DNA from: Hymenobacter yonginensis
Lineage (GTDB): Bacteria > Bacteroidota > Bacteroidia > Cytophagales > Hymenobacteraceae
DNA length: 64,000 bases
NCBI RefSeq assembly: GCF_027625995.1
Contig: NZ_CP115396.1
Coordinates: forward strand, 992,001-1,056,000
Direction: 5' to 3'
Shown: positions 26,210-33,994 of the stretch, piece after piece
Position numbering within the stretch: the stretch's first letter is position 1
Layout: the number at the start of each line of letters is the position of its first letter
Translations under genes and position numbers: made by a program
Notes under the pieces: model-generated
Seen by the model: the letters and a program-made list of their open reading frames with translations, nothing else
What the model was told of the DNA's origin: nothing
Databases searched by the model: none

Positions 26210-26217
26210 CAAAGCTA
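26210..26217 (-). promoter_or_regulatory. -7 box TAGCTTTG (minus strand)
   Basis: Exact TAnnTTTG match on the minus strand about 60 bp upstream of the Wzz-like start, suitable for driving the Wzz-like/polymerase/methyltransferase string. No matching -33 box was found. Confidence 0.4.
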
Positions 26218-26310
26218 GTGTAATCGGGCATTACATGTAGCATAGGCTTTAGCCTGTGCTGGCTTCAGCTCCAACTCGCTTTCCAAAAAGGAAGAACTAT
26301 AGAGTGGACT

Positions 26311-27858
26311 GTGAAAATCTGTAGGCTGGTGGCATTCCGCCTTTTGCACGGGGCGGGCAGGCGGAAGTCTGGCACCGGCGGAAGCCTATGCTACATTCCT
26401 TGTAATTTCGCGGCCCATCCTCTATTCCCGGCCTGTATCAAACGCTTTTTCGGAAATATCAGCTTCGTGGTGCTGCTCAACCTGCTGGTGAAGCCGGGCT
26501 GGGTGATGGTGGAAAGCCTGGTGCAGGACCGACTGGGCCACGCGGCGTTCGGCACGTTCACGGCGTTGTTCACGCTGGCCACCATCCTGGCGCAGGTATC
26601 CGACCTGGGTACCACCCAGCTCACCACCAAGCGCGTCGCCGCCAACCCCGACTTCCTCACCGAGTACTTCCCGACGCTGCTGCCCCTGAAGGGCTGGCTG
26701 TCGGGGCTGTTTCTGTTGGTTACGCTGGGTATCGGGTGGCTGCTGGGCTACCGCGGCCATACGCTCACGCTGCTCGGCCTCACGGCGGGCGGTCTGCTGT
26801 TGGCGCAGTACACGCTGTTTCTGCGGGGCGTGCTGCAGGCCCATCAGCGCTTCAACACCGATGCACTACTGTCGGTGCTGGAAAAGCTGCTGCTGCTGGG
26901 GCTGGTGCTGCTGCTGGTGCCCATCGGCATTTCCCTGGACCGCTACGTGGGCGCCCGCACGCTGGCCGTGGGCTTCACGTTTGTGGTGCTCTACGGCGTC
27001 ATTGCGCGGCTCTACGGGCGGGTGCGGTTCCGGCTGCAGGTGGGCCAGGCCCGCACCGTGCTCAAAGCCAGTCTGCCGCTGGCCTTCATTACGCTGGTAT
27101 ATGGGCTGAATGAGCGGATTGACATGCTGATGCTGGAACGGCTGGTGTCGGCGCAGGAGGCCAGCTACTACGCCGCCTCCTACCGCTGGCTGGACACCAT
27201 GATGATGTACCTCTGGACGGTGCTGCCGCTGTTCTTCGCCAAGTTCGCCCACGCCACCGGCCGGCCCGAGGAGCAGAAGGACCTGCTCTGGTTCGGGCAG
27301 CGCGTGGTCACGGTGCCCATGCTGCTGATCTGCGGCTTTGTGCTATTTCGGGGCGAAATCCTGTTCTGGCAGTTCACGCACAGCACGCCGCCGGAAGTGG
27401 CCCGCATGGCGCTCTGCCTCAAGATTCTGTTCGTGAGTGTGCTGGTGCACGCCTTCTTCGCCATCTACAGCACTCTGCTCACCAGCACCAACCACGAGCG
27501 GCCGGTGAGCTGGCTGGTGGGCCTGAGCATCGTCCTGAACGTGGGCCTGAACCTGGTGCTGCTACCGCGCCTGGGGGCGGTGGCTGGCGCCATCAACACG
27601 CTGGTGTGCGCCGTATTTGTGTCGGTGGGCTACCTGTGGCTGGTGCATCGGCGCACGGGCGTGCCGGTGCCGTGGGCGTGGCTGGCGCGGCTGGCGCTGG
27701 CCTTCGGGCTGCTGTGCGCCGTGTGGGCGGGCCTGCAAATGGGCCTGCAGCTGCACTGGCTGTTAGAGTCGGTGCTGGCCGGCCTGAGCTTCGTGGCCAT
27801 CCTGTTCCTGACCCGCATCGTGCGCGTAGCCGAGCTGCGGCAGTTGCTGGGGAGGTGA
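26311..27858 (+). CDS. Wzx-type polysaccharide flippase
   Basis: MATE-like membrane protein with about fourteen helices, predicted to flip undecaprenyl-linked oligosaccharides. Conserved-looking parts are NISFVVLLNLLVKPGWVMVESLVQDRLG, TLVYGLNERIDMLMLERLVSAQEASYYAASYRWLD and LSIVLNVGLNLVLLPRLGAVAGAI. The start is uncertain. The open frame begins at GTG 26311, but the first 42 residues are Arg/Gly/Cys-rich and unlike a flippase; the natural N terminus (IKRFFGNISF) begins at 26437, where the codon is ATC, not ATG. It is divergent from the Wzz-like gene. Confidence 0.82.
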   Translation: MKICRLVAFRLLHGAGRRKSGTGGSLCYIPCNFAAHPLFPACIKRFFGNISFVVLLNLLVKPGWVMVESLVQDRLGHAAFGTFTALFTLATILAQVSDLGTTQLTTKRVAANPDFLTEYFPTLLPLKGWLSGLFLLVTLGIGWLLGYRGHTLTLLGLTAGGLLLAQYTLFLRGVLQAHQRFNTDALLSVLEKLLLLGLVLLLVPIGISLDRYVGARTLAVGFTFVVLYGVIARLYGRVRFRLQVGQARTVLKASLPLAFITLVYGLNERIDMLMLERLVSAQEASYYAASYRWLDTMMMYLWTVLPLFFAKFAHATGRPEEQKDLLWFGQRVVTVPMLLICGFVLFRGEILFWQFTHSTPPEVARMALCLKILFVSVLVHAFFAIYSTLLTSTNHERPVSWLVGLSIVLNVGLNLVLLPRLGAVAGAINTLVCAVFVSVGYLWLVHRRTGVPVPWAWLARLALAFGLLCAVWAGLQMGLQLHWLLESVLAGLSFVAILFLTRIVRVAELRQLLGR

Positions 27859-27887
27859 GGTGGTGGGCTGGTGGATTTGTATACAGT

Positions 27888-28031
27888 CTGTCATCCTGAG
27901 CCTGCGAAGGACCTTCTCACGCCAGCACATAATTGATAAAAGGAGCTTTTTGCTGAGGTTTGCTTGGGTTGAATCGAAGTCCGCTGAGTCGTTCCAGACT
28001 GATAAGGTCCTTCGCAAGCTCAGGATGACAG
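27888..28031. repeat. Palindromic element, CATCCTGAGC/GAAGGACC type
   Basis: Arms of 31 bp, 27888-27918 (CTGTCATCCTGAGCCTGCGA...) and 28001-28031, 29 of 31 paired. The word TCATCCTGAGC...GAAGGACC is a repeat type I recall from many environmental Bacteroidota genomes (unverified here). It fills the spacer between the flippase and GT4 genes. Confidence 0.85.
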
Positions 28032-28077
28032 CTACCTTTGTCACCCCACCAACCCACCAAATCATCACCCCACCACC

Positions 28078-29208
28078 TTGCACATCGCCGTAAACACCCG
28101 CTTTCTGTTGCCCGGCGGCCAGCTGGAGGGCATTGGGCGCTTCACGTTCGAGACGTTGAAGCAGCTGGTGGCGGCGCACCCGGAGCACACGTTTCACCTG
28201 CTGTTTGACCGCGCCTTTGATGCGCGGTACCTGACGGGCCCCAACGTGGTGCCGCACGTGCTGCTGCCGTCGGCGCGGCACCCGTTTCTGTGGGTGGCGT
28301 GGTTTGAGGGGGCCGTGGCGCTGTGGCTGCGGCGGCACCGGCCGGCCGTGTTCCTCAGCCCCGACGGCTACACCACCCTGGCTACCCGCGTACCCCGCGT
28401 GACGGTGTTCCATGATCTGGCCTTCGAGCATTTTCCCGAGCACATGAGCGGGCTGGAGCATCGGTACTATCAGTTTTTCGCGCCCCGCTTTGCCCGGGCT
28501 TCGGCGCAGCTGGTAGCAGTGTCGGAGGCGACGCGGCAGGATCTGGTGCGCACGTATGGTGTGGCGCCCGGCAAAACCCGGGTGGCCGGCAACGCGGCCG
28601 ATGCGCACTTCCAGCCCCAGCCACCGGCCGTGCAGACCGCTACGCGGGAGCGGTACGCGGCTGGCAAACCCTACTTCCTGTTTGTGGGCGCCCTGCACCC
28701 GCGCAAAAACCTGACGAATCTGCTGCGCGCCTTCGACGCGTTCAAGCAGCGCACCGGCGCCGCCACCAAGCTGCTCATCGTGGGCCGCACGGCCTGGAAA
28801 GCGGGCCCCATGTTCGACGTGTACCAGCAGCTGCAGTTTCGCCACGACGTGCACCTGACCGGCCGCGTGACCGAAGAAGAGCTGGTGCAACTCTACGCCG
28901 CCGCCCACGCCACCGTCTACGTGCCCCTGCTCGAAGGCTTCGGCATTCCCATCATCGAGGCCCAGGCCTGCGCCTCGCCAGTTCTGACCTCCGACTGCAG
29001 CTCCATGCCCGAAGTAGCCGGCGGCGCGGCCCTGCTCGCCGATCCGCACGATGCTGGCGCCATCACCAACGCGCTGGTGCGCCTGCATCAGGAGCCCGCG
29101 CTACGTGCCTCGCTAATAGAAAAAGGCCTGCAGAACGTGCAGCGCTACTCCTGGCAGCACAGCGCCGAAGTGCTGTGGGAGGCGGTACTGGCGGCGGTGA
29201 AAGAATGA
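28078..29208 (+). CDS. Family 4-type (GT-B) glycosyltransferase
   Basis: Cytoplasmic retaining glycosyltransferase of 376 residues. N-terminal acceptor domain MHIAVNTRFLLPGGQLEGIGRFTFE; C-terminal donor domain with YFLFVGALHPRKNLTNLLRAF, HLTGRVTEEELVQLYAAAHATVYVPLLEGFGIPIIEAQAC, the last containing the E-x7-E donor-binding motif. The start is TTG 28078: no ATG is near, and the encoded N terminus matches the family exactly from that codon. It sits between flippase and deacetylase genes and probably adds a sugar to the exported repeat unit. Confidence 0.9.
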   Translation: MHIAVNTRFLLPGGQLEGIGRFTFETLKQLVAAHPEHTFHLLFDRAFDARYLTGPNVVPHVLLPSARHPFLWVAWFEGAVALWLRRHRPAVFLSPDGYTTLATRVPRVTVFHDLAFEHFPEHMSGLEHRYYQFFAPRFARASAQLVAVSEATRQDLVRTYGVAPGKTRVAGNAADAHFQPQPPAVQTATRERYAAGKPYFLFVGALHPRKNLTNLLRAFDAFKQRTGAATKLLIVGRTAWKAGPMFDVYQQLQFRHDVHLTGRVTEEELVQLYAAAHATVYVPLLEGFGIPIIEAQACASPVLTSDCSSMPEVAGGAALLADPHDAGAITNALVRLHQEPALRASLIEKGLQNVQRYSWQHSAEVLWEAVLAAVKE

Positions 29209-29220
29209 GGATGCAGCATG

Positions 29221-29322
29221 GTGTAGAGACTTGTATTCGCGTCTCGTCGTTGAACGACCGTAGCCGCGCCGTCCGTTTAAACAACATCACCAACGATAAG
29301 ACGCGAATACGCGTCTCTACAC
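29221..29322. repeat. Palindromic element GTGTAGAGAC...GTCTCTACAC
   Basis: Arms of 24 bp, 29221-29244 and 29299-29322, 22 of 24 paired, with the word TATTCGCGTCT. Its sequence is unlike family A or B. It sits 12 bp after the GT4 stop codon. Confidence 0.8.
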
Positions 29323-29362
29323 CGCCCCAAGCCTACAACGTCACCGTTCCCGATTGAAAACC

Positions 29363-30001
29363 ATGCGTGTCCACCGCCTCCCCGAAATCATGCAACGCTG
29401 GCTGCCGCACACTGAGTGGCGTGGGCCGGTGCGGGCGGGGGAGAAGCCGCTCTACCTCACTTTCGACGACGGCCCTATTCCGGAGGAAACGCCCTTCGTG
29501 CTGGAGCAGCTGGCTCGGCACAACGCCCGCGCCACGTTCTTCTGCGTCGGCGACAACATAGAAAAGCACCCCGACATTGCCCGGCAGGTGCTGGCCGCCG
29601 GCCACCGCCTCGCCAACCACACCTTCCACCACGTGAGTGGCTGGCGGACGCCGCTGCCGCAGTATCTGCAGGAGGTGGCCCGTTGCCAGCAGGCGCTGGA
29701 TGCGCTGCTGCCGCAGCCCGAGGCCCGGCCGCTGCTGCGCCCGCCCTATGGCCGTCTCACCCGCGCCCAGGCCGCCGCGCTGCACTCCAGCCACCGCCTC
29801 ATCATGTGGGATGTGCTCACCTACGACTACGACGCCGCCTATCCGCCCGAAACCTGCCTGCGTGCCGCCCTGGCCCACACCCGCCCCGGCGCCATCGTCG
29901 TGTTCCACGACAGCCGGAAGGCCCGCCACAACCTGCGCGCCGTGCTGCCGCGCTACCTAGCGGCCTGTGCTGAGGAAGGGTATTCGTTTGAGCTGTTGTA
30001 G
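29363..30001 (+). CDS. NodB-type polysaccharide deacetylase
   Basis: Carbohydrate esterase family 4 protein of 212 residues, single NodB domain. Motif 1 TFDDGP gives the catalytic Asp and metal Asp (D35, D36); motif 2 HTFHH gives metal ligands H86 and H90; motif 3 is RPPYGRLT; later motifs include WDVLTYDYD and GAIVVFHDS. It removes N-acetyl groups from GlcNAc polymers or peptidoglycan. There is no signal peptide, so it may be cytoplasmic or exported by another route. ATG 29363 is preferred over TTG 29354. Next to a processive GT2 it recalls a NodB/NodC or PgaB/PgaC pairing. Confidence 0.9.
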   Translation: MRVHRLPEIMQRWLPHTEWRGPVRAGEKPLYLTFDDGPIPEETPFVLEQLARHNARATFFCVGDNIEKHPDIARQVLAAGHRLANHTFHHVSGWRTPLPQYLQEVARCQQALDALLPQPEARPLLRPPYGRLTRAQAAALHSSHRLIMWDVLTYDYDAAYPPETCLRAALAHTRPGAIVVFHDSRKARHNLRAVLPRYLAACAEEGYSFELL

Positions 30002-30018
30002 TAGCAGTGGGTTGAAAA

Positions 30019-30159
30019 AGAACGTCCTGCTGCATATTCGGCGCAGCACGAGCAGTAGCGCGAACTTTGTAGTTCGCGCTACTGTCCGCACAACGCTCTA
30101 GCGACCCTCGCTGCAACATCAGCCCGCGAGATGCTTCGCTGCGCTCTGCATGACGTTCT
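30019..30159. repeat. Degenerate family A element with a family B hairpin in its middle
   Basis: The right arm 30113-30159 (GCAACATCAG...GCATGACGTTCTT) is a clear family A arm; the left end AGAACGTC at 30019 is its remnant partner. Between them is a perfect 13-bp stem, AGTAGCGCGAACT (30054-30066) and AGTTCGCGCTACT (30071-30083) with a TTGT loop, which is family B. The nesting suggests insertion of one element into another. Confidence 0.75.
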
Positions 30160-30199
30160 TATTTTGTCACCCCATCACCCCATCACCCCATCACCAACT

Positions 30200-31300
30200 T
30201 TGCTGTTCCTCACGCTTTTTCTTTCCGGGTGGTTTCTGATTCTGGCGGCTTCCACGCTGCTGCTGGCCACGCGGCGCGGGAGCCTGCCGGGGCCGCTGCC
30301 GCAGCTGTTGCCGCGCGTGAGTTTGCTGATTGCGGCCCGCAACGAGGCGGCGGCCATCGGGCGCTGCCTGCAGTCCGTCCGGCAACTGGAGTACCCGGCG
30401 CATTTGCTGGAAGTACTGCTCGGTGATGATGGCTCCACCGACGGTACCGCCGCCGTAGCCACCCAGGCAATGGAGGGCTTCGGCGGCACGTTTCGGGTGG
30501 TGCCCATTCAGGAGACGCTGGGACTGGCCCGCGGCAAGGCCAACGTGCTGGCCCACCTCACCCGCGCCGCCACTACCGACTTTTTCCTCATCACCGATGC
30601 CGACATTGCCGTGCCTCGCACTTGGGTTTCGGCGCTGCTGGCCCACGCGCAGCCGGGTATCGGCACCGTGACGGGCCTCACGCTGGTGCAGGGCCCGCGT
30701 TTGTTTGATAAGCTACAGGGCCTCGACTGGCTGATTTCGCTGGGGCTGGTGCAGGTGGTGTCGGATCTGGGTCGGCCCGTGACGGCCATGGGCAACAACA
30801 TGCTGGTGACGCGCGCCGCCTACGAAGCCACCGGCGGCTACGAGGCGCTGCCGTTTTCCGTCACCGAGGACTTTGAGCTGTTTCGGGCCACGCTGCGCCA
30901 CGGCTTTGGTTACCGGATTCTGTTCCGCCCCGAGGTGCTGGCTGAGAGTTTGCCCATGCCCACGTTTGGCGCGCTGCTGCACCAGCGTCGCCGCTGGAGC
31001 CGGGGCGTGGAAAGCCTGCCGTGGTGGCTGAAAGGCGGTTTGCTGTACTATGCGGGCTTCTATCCGGCGCTGCTGGCGCTCTGGTGGCTGGCCGGGCCGC
31101 TGGTGGCCGGGCTGGTGCTGCTGGCCAAAATGCTGCTGCAGGGGCTGCTGGCCGCGCTCTGTTTCCGCCGCGCCGGCCGCCGCGCCCCACTGCACCTGCT
31201 GCCGCTGTTCGAACTCTACACGCCCGCCCTCACCGCCGCCCTGGCCATCTTCCGCCTGCTGCCGCTGTCGTTTGACTGGAAGGGGAGAAGGTATCGCTAG
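30200..31300 (+). CDS. Processive family 2 glycosyltransferase (membrane)
   Basis: Membrane GT-A glycosyltransferase of 366 residues with one N-terminal helix (LLFLTLFLSGWFLILAASTLLLA), a catalytic domain and about three C-terminal helices. Motifs: RVSLLIAARNEAAAIGRCL, DDGSTDGT, DxD in TDADIAV, TEDFELF and the processivity motif HQRRRWSRG. This is the hyaluronan/chitin/PNAG-synthase style. TTG 30200 is taken as start because it precedes the first helix directly; the upstream ATG at 30131 lies inside a repeat arm and adds low-complexity residues. With the deacetylase it suggests an amino-sugar polymer. Confidence 0.85.
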   Translation: MLFLTLFLSGWFLILAASTLLLATRRGSLPGPLPQLLPRVSLLIAARNEAAAIGRCLQSVRQLEYPAHLLEVLLGDDGSTDGTAAVATQAMEGFGGTFRVVPIQETLGLARGKANVLAHLTRAATTDFFLITDADIAVPRTWVSALLAHAQPGIGTVTGLTLVQGPRLFDKLQGLDWLISLGLVQVVSDLGRPVTAMGNNMLVTRAAYEATGGYEALPFSVTEDFELFRATLRHGFGYRILFRPEVLAESLPMPTFGALLHQRRRWSRGVESLPWWLKGGLLYYAGFYPALLALWWLAGPLVAGLVLLAKMLLQGLLAALCFRRAGRRAPLHLLPLFELYTPALTAALAIFRLLPLSFDWKGRRYR

Positions 31301-31345
31301 GTTTTAAGGCATAGCGCTTGGTGCATAGTGAGCTGGGGTGGGGTT

Positions 31346-31466
31346 CCGGTCCGGCGGCTTTTTCAGCCGTCGAGCCGGTCGTCGTTAAAGCGGTCTAGGA
31401 GCGGCATCAGGCTGGTGCGTCAGCACGCCACGACCGGTCCGACGGCTGAAAGAGCCGCCGGACCGG
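31346..31466. repeat. GC-rich palindromic element CCGGTCCGGCGGCT
   Basis: Arms of 27 bp, 31346-31372 and 31440-31466, 26 of 27 paired, with further partial pairing inward (GCCGGTCGTCG / CACGACCGGTC). A separate sequence family. The 299-bp spacer also holds low-complexity AAGCAC/CAAGCACC words just before tatD (31563-31598). Confidence 0.8.
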
Positions 31467-31599
31467 GGCCGTTCGGCCGGCCGGGCTGCCCGCCGTAACT
31501 TGCGCCCGCTAAGCCGGCACCGTTCCAACCCAGGTCCTAATCCACAATCCCCAGGCCCTATGCCCCAAGCACTAAGCACAAGGCACCAAGCACCAAACA

Positions 31600-32367
31600 A
31601 TGCATTTCACCGATTCCCACGCCCACGTTTATTCCGAGCAGTTCAAGCCCGACCAAGATGACATGCTCAACCGCGCCTTTGAGGCCGGCGTGCAGACCAT
31701 CCTCATGCCCAACATCGACCACGAAAGCATCGACGCCATGCTGGAAACTGAGGCGCGCTTTCCGCAGCAGTGCCACGCCATGATGGGTTTGCATCCGTGC
31801 CACGTCACCAAAAACTTCGAGCGGGAGCTGTACGAGGTGGAAGACTGGCTGGGGAAGCGGCCGTTTGCGGCGGTAGGGGAGTGCGGCATCGACCTGCACT
31901 GGGACAAAACCACCCTCGGCATTCAGCAGGAGGCGCTGCGGGTGCAGATCGAGCTGGCCAAAAAGCACCAGCTGCCGCTGGTGCTGCACACCCGCGAGGC
32001 CTTCCGCGAAACCACCGACCTTATCGAGGCTGGGCAGGACGGCACGCTGCGCGGCGTGTACCACTGCTTTTCGGGTACCGTAGCCGAGGCCGAAGAGGCT
32101 ATCCGGTTGGGCTTCCTGCTGGGCATTGGGGGCGTGGTCACGTTCAAGAACGGCGGCCTCGACAAGGTGCTGCCCGGCATAGCGCTGGAGCACCTGCTGC
32201 TCGAAACCGACTGCCCCTACCTGGCCCCGATGCCGCACCGCGGCAAGCGCAACGAGCCGGCCTACCTGCCCCTCATTGCCCGGCGCATCGCCACGCTGCT
32301 CGGCAAAACCGAAGCCGAAGTAGTGGAAGCCACCACCCACAACGCCCGGCAGCTGTTCAAGCTGTAA
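31600..32367 (+). CDS. TatD family metal-dependent hydrolase
   Basis: TIM-barrel hydrolase of 255 residues of the TatD DNase family. Metal ligands are visible in TDSHAHVY (two His), VGECGIDLHWD (Glu), VLHTREAF (His), YHCFSGT (His) and LETDCPYLAP (Asp). TatD proteins act as 3'-5' exonucleases or deoxyribonucleases in DNA repair and quality control; the precise job here is unknown. It is flanked on both sides by long palindromes, so it is unlikely to share an uninterrupted message with the genes beside it. Confidence 0.93.
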   Translation: MHFTDSHAHVYSEQFKPDQDDMLNRAFEAGVQTILMPNIDHESIDAMLETEARFPQQCHAMMGLHPCHVTKNFERELYEVEDWLGKRPFAAVGECGIDLHWDKTTLGIQQEALRVQIELAKKHQLPLVLHTREAFRETTDLIEAGQDGTLRGVYHCFSGTVAEAEEAIRLGFLLGIGGVVTFKNGGLDKVLPGIALEHLLLETDCPYLAPMPHRGKRNEPAYLPLIARRIATLLGKTEAEVVEATTHNARQLFKL

Positions 32368-32381
32368 TGGCGGCTGACAGG

Positions 32382-32533
32382 GCTAGAAAACTAGTTCCCC
32401 TCCTTGGAAAGGAGGGGTTAGGGGTGGTTGATAATCGTTGAACAACAACTAGAATCTAGTTCTAAAAACCGTTCGGCCATCCATCAACCACCCCTAGCCC
32501 CTCCTTTCCAAGGAGGGGAACTAGTTTTCTAGC
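32382..32533. repeat. Long palindrome with 51-bp arms and nested hairpins
   Basis: Arms 32382-32432 (GCTAGAAAACTAGTTCCCCT...) and 32483-32533, 50 of 51 paired, loop 50 bp. Each arm itself contains a hairpin CCCCTCC-TTGGAAA-GGAGGGG, and CTAG sites recur at both ends and in the loop. This is the longest inverted repeat of the window. Confidence 0.9.
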
Positions 32534-32596
32534 TTTGTAGCCGGCAGCCGCCCTGCCTACCTTGCTCCTCCAACCCAACCCAATCCTGCCCCGCCC

Positions 32597-33646
32597 TTGC
32601 TTTCTTCTGATTCGCGCCCTGAAACGGCTGTTCTCGTTATTTATACCGGCGGCACGGCCGGCATGGCTTACAACAAGCGCGGCGAGCTGGTGCCGATGAA
32701 CTTCGAGCAGATCCGCAAGAAGATGCCCGAGCTGCGCCAGCTCAACATGCAGGTGGAGGTGCAGAGCCTCGGCGAGCCGATTGACTCCAGCAACGTCAGC
32801 ATTCAGGACTGGCTGCGCATTGCGGCCCTCATCGAGGAAAACTACGCCCGCTACGACGGCTTCGTGGTGCTGCACGGCACCGATACCATGGCCTACTCGG
32901 CGGCGGCTCTAAGCTTTCTGCTGGAAAACCTGGGCAAGGCGGTGGTATTCACCGGGGCGCAGGTGCCCGTGGGCCGTATCCGCACCGATGCGCGCCGCAA
33001 CCTCATTACGGCCTTGGAGTTTGCCGCCGCCCGCCACCCGCTGGCCGGCACGGTGCGGGTGCCCGAAGTATGTCTGTTTTTCAACGACGTGCTGATCCGG
33101 GGCAACCGGGCCAAGAAGGTGGAAAGCCAGCAGTACAACGCCTTTCGCTCCGAGAACTACCCGCCGCTGGCCCGCGCCGGTATCGAGCTGGATTTTGACG
33201 ACAAGCAGATCCGGCCGCTGCCCGCGGCTCCGCTGCGCGTGCACCAGCGCTTCTCCGACCACGTCACGATTCTGCCGCTGTTTCCGGGCCTTACCGAGCG
33301 CATGGTGCGCACTCAGCTGGAAGCCGACGGCCTGCGCGGGGCCATCCTCGAAACCTACGGCTCCGGCAACGCGCCCACCGCGCCCTGGTTCCTGAAGTGC
33401 CTGCGCGACGCCACCGACCGGGGCGTGCACCTGCTCAACGTGAGCCAGTGCGAGGAAGGCCGCGTGCTGCAGGGCCGCTACGAAACCAGCGCCTACCTCA
33501 CCGACCTGGGCGTGCTCGGCGGCGACGACATCACGCTGGAAGCGGCCATCACCAAGCTCATGTTTGTGCTGGGCCTGGAGCAGCCGGCTGCCGACACGCG
33601 CCGCCTGCTCACCCACGACCTGCGCGGCGAAATCACGCCGGCCTGA
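32597..33646 (+). CDS. ansA: Type I (cytoplasmic) L-asparaginase
   Basis: Converts asparagine to aspartate and ammonia. Length 349 with no signal peptide fits the type I enzyme. The first nucleophile Thr is in IYTGGTAGM (T17), the second active-site triplet is in VVLHGTDTMAYSAAALSF, and FTGAQVPVGRIRTDARRN follows as in the family. TTG 32597 is the start: no ATG precedes the first motif. Next downstream is tRNA-Ser with its own promoter candidate. Confidence 0.93.
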   Translation: MLSSDSRPETAVLVIYTGGTAGMAYNKRGELVPMNFEQIRKKMPELRQLNMQVEVQSLGEPIDSSNVSIQDWLRIAALIEENYARYDGFVVLHGTDTMAYSAAALSFLLENLGKAVVFTGAQVPVGRIRTDARRNLITALEFAAARHPLAGTVRVPEVCLFFNDVLIRGNRAKKVESQQYNAFRSENYPPLARAGIELDFDDKQIRPLPAAPLRVHQRFSDHVTILPLFPGLTERMVRTQLEADGLRGAILETYGSGNAPTAPWFLKCLRDATDRGVHLLNVSQCEEGRVLQGRYETSAYLTDLGVLGGDDITLEAAITKLMFVLGLEQPAADTRRLLTHDLRGEITPA

Positions 33647-33678
33647 GGCAGATTCTGCGCCCGAATTGCGGCCGGGGC

Positions 33679-33709
33679 TTGTGTATCCGGAAAAACGGGT
33701 GTTATTTTG
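33679..33709 (+). promoter_or_regulatory. Candidate promoter for tRNA-Ser
   Basis: TTG at 33679-33681 and TATTTTG at 33703-33709 resemble Bacteroidota -33 and -7 elements with a 21-bp spacing; the -7 box lies 18 bp before the mature tRNA 5' end, a suitable distance. Confidence 0.4.
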
Positions 33710-33727
33710 CGCCACCTTACCGCACCT

Positions 33728-33815
33728 AGAGAGGTGTCCGAGTGGTTGAAGGAGCACGCCTGGAAAGTGTGTATGGGTCTAAAGCTCATCGTGGGTTCGA
33801 ATCCCATCCTCTCTA
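33728..33815 (+). tRNA. tRNA-Ser (anticodon GGA)
   Basis: Class II tRNA of 88 nt. Acceptor AGAGAGG pairs with CCTCTCT (33808-33814). The D arm is TCC/GGA, the anticodon stem CACGC/GTGTG encloses the loop CTGGAAA with anticodon GGA at 33762-33764, the long variable arm is ATGGGT/GCTCAT, and the T arm is GTGGG-TTCGAAT-CCCAT. The CCA end is not encoded. The residue after the acceptor stem is A (33815), where serine tRNAs of model bacteria have G. Confidence 0.95.
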
Positions 33816-33827
33816 CATTTTTACGAT

Positions 33828-33868
33828 AAAACCCCGTTTGCAAGACGCAAACGGGGTTTTGTTTTTTT
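33828..33868 (+). terminator. Intrinsic terminator after tRNA-Ser
   Basis: AAAACCCCGTTTG (33828-33840) pairs perfectly with CAAACGGGGTTTT (33848-33860), followed by GTTTTTTT. Confidence 0.92.
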
Positions 33869-33994
33869 CAGCAGTGCTGAAGGGGGCGGGGAGTGAGGGC
33901 CTATGAAATGCGGCAGCCAAGTCAGTGGGCCGGTATTTCCAGCTTTTGCCGGTCCTAGCCACCCAACGGGCCATTTTTCCGTTGAAGGCCTACT

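Noticed and set aside
30166-30197. Three tandem CCCATCA units as a possible variable-number repeat or CRISPR fragment
   Set aside because: Units are seven bases without spacers; this is a short low-complexity tract before a TTG start, not an array.
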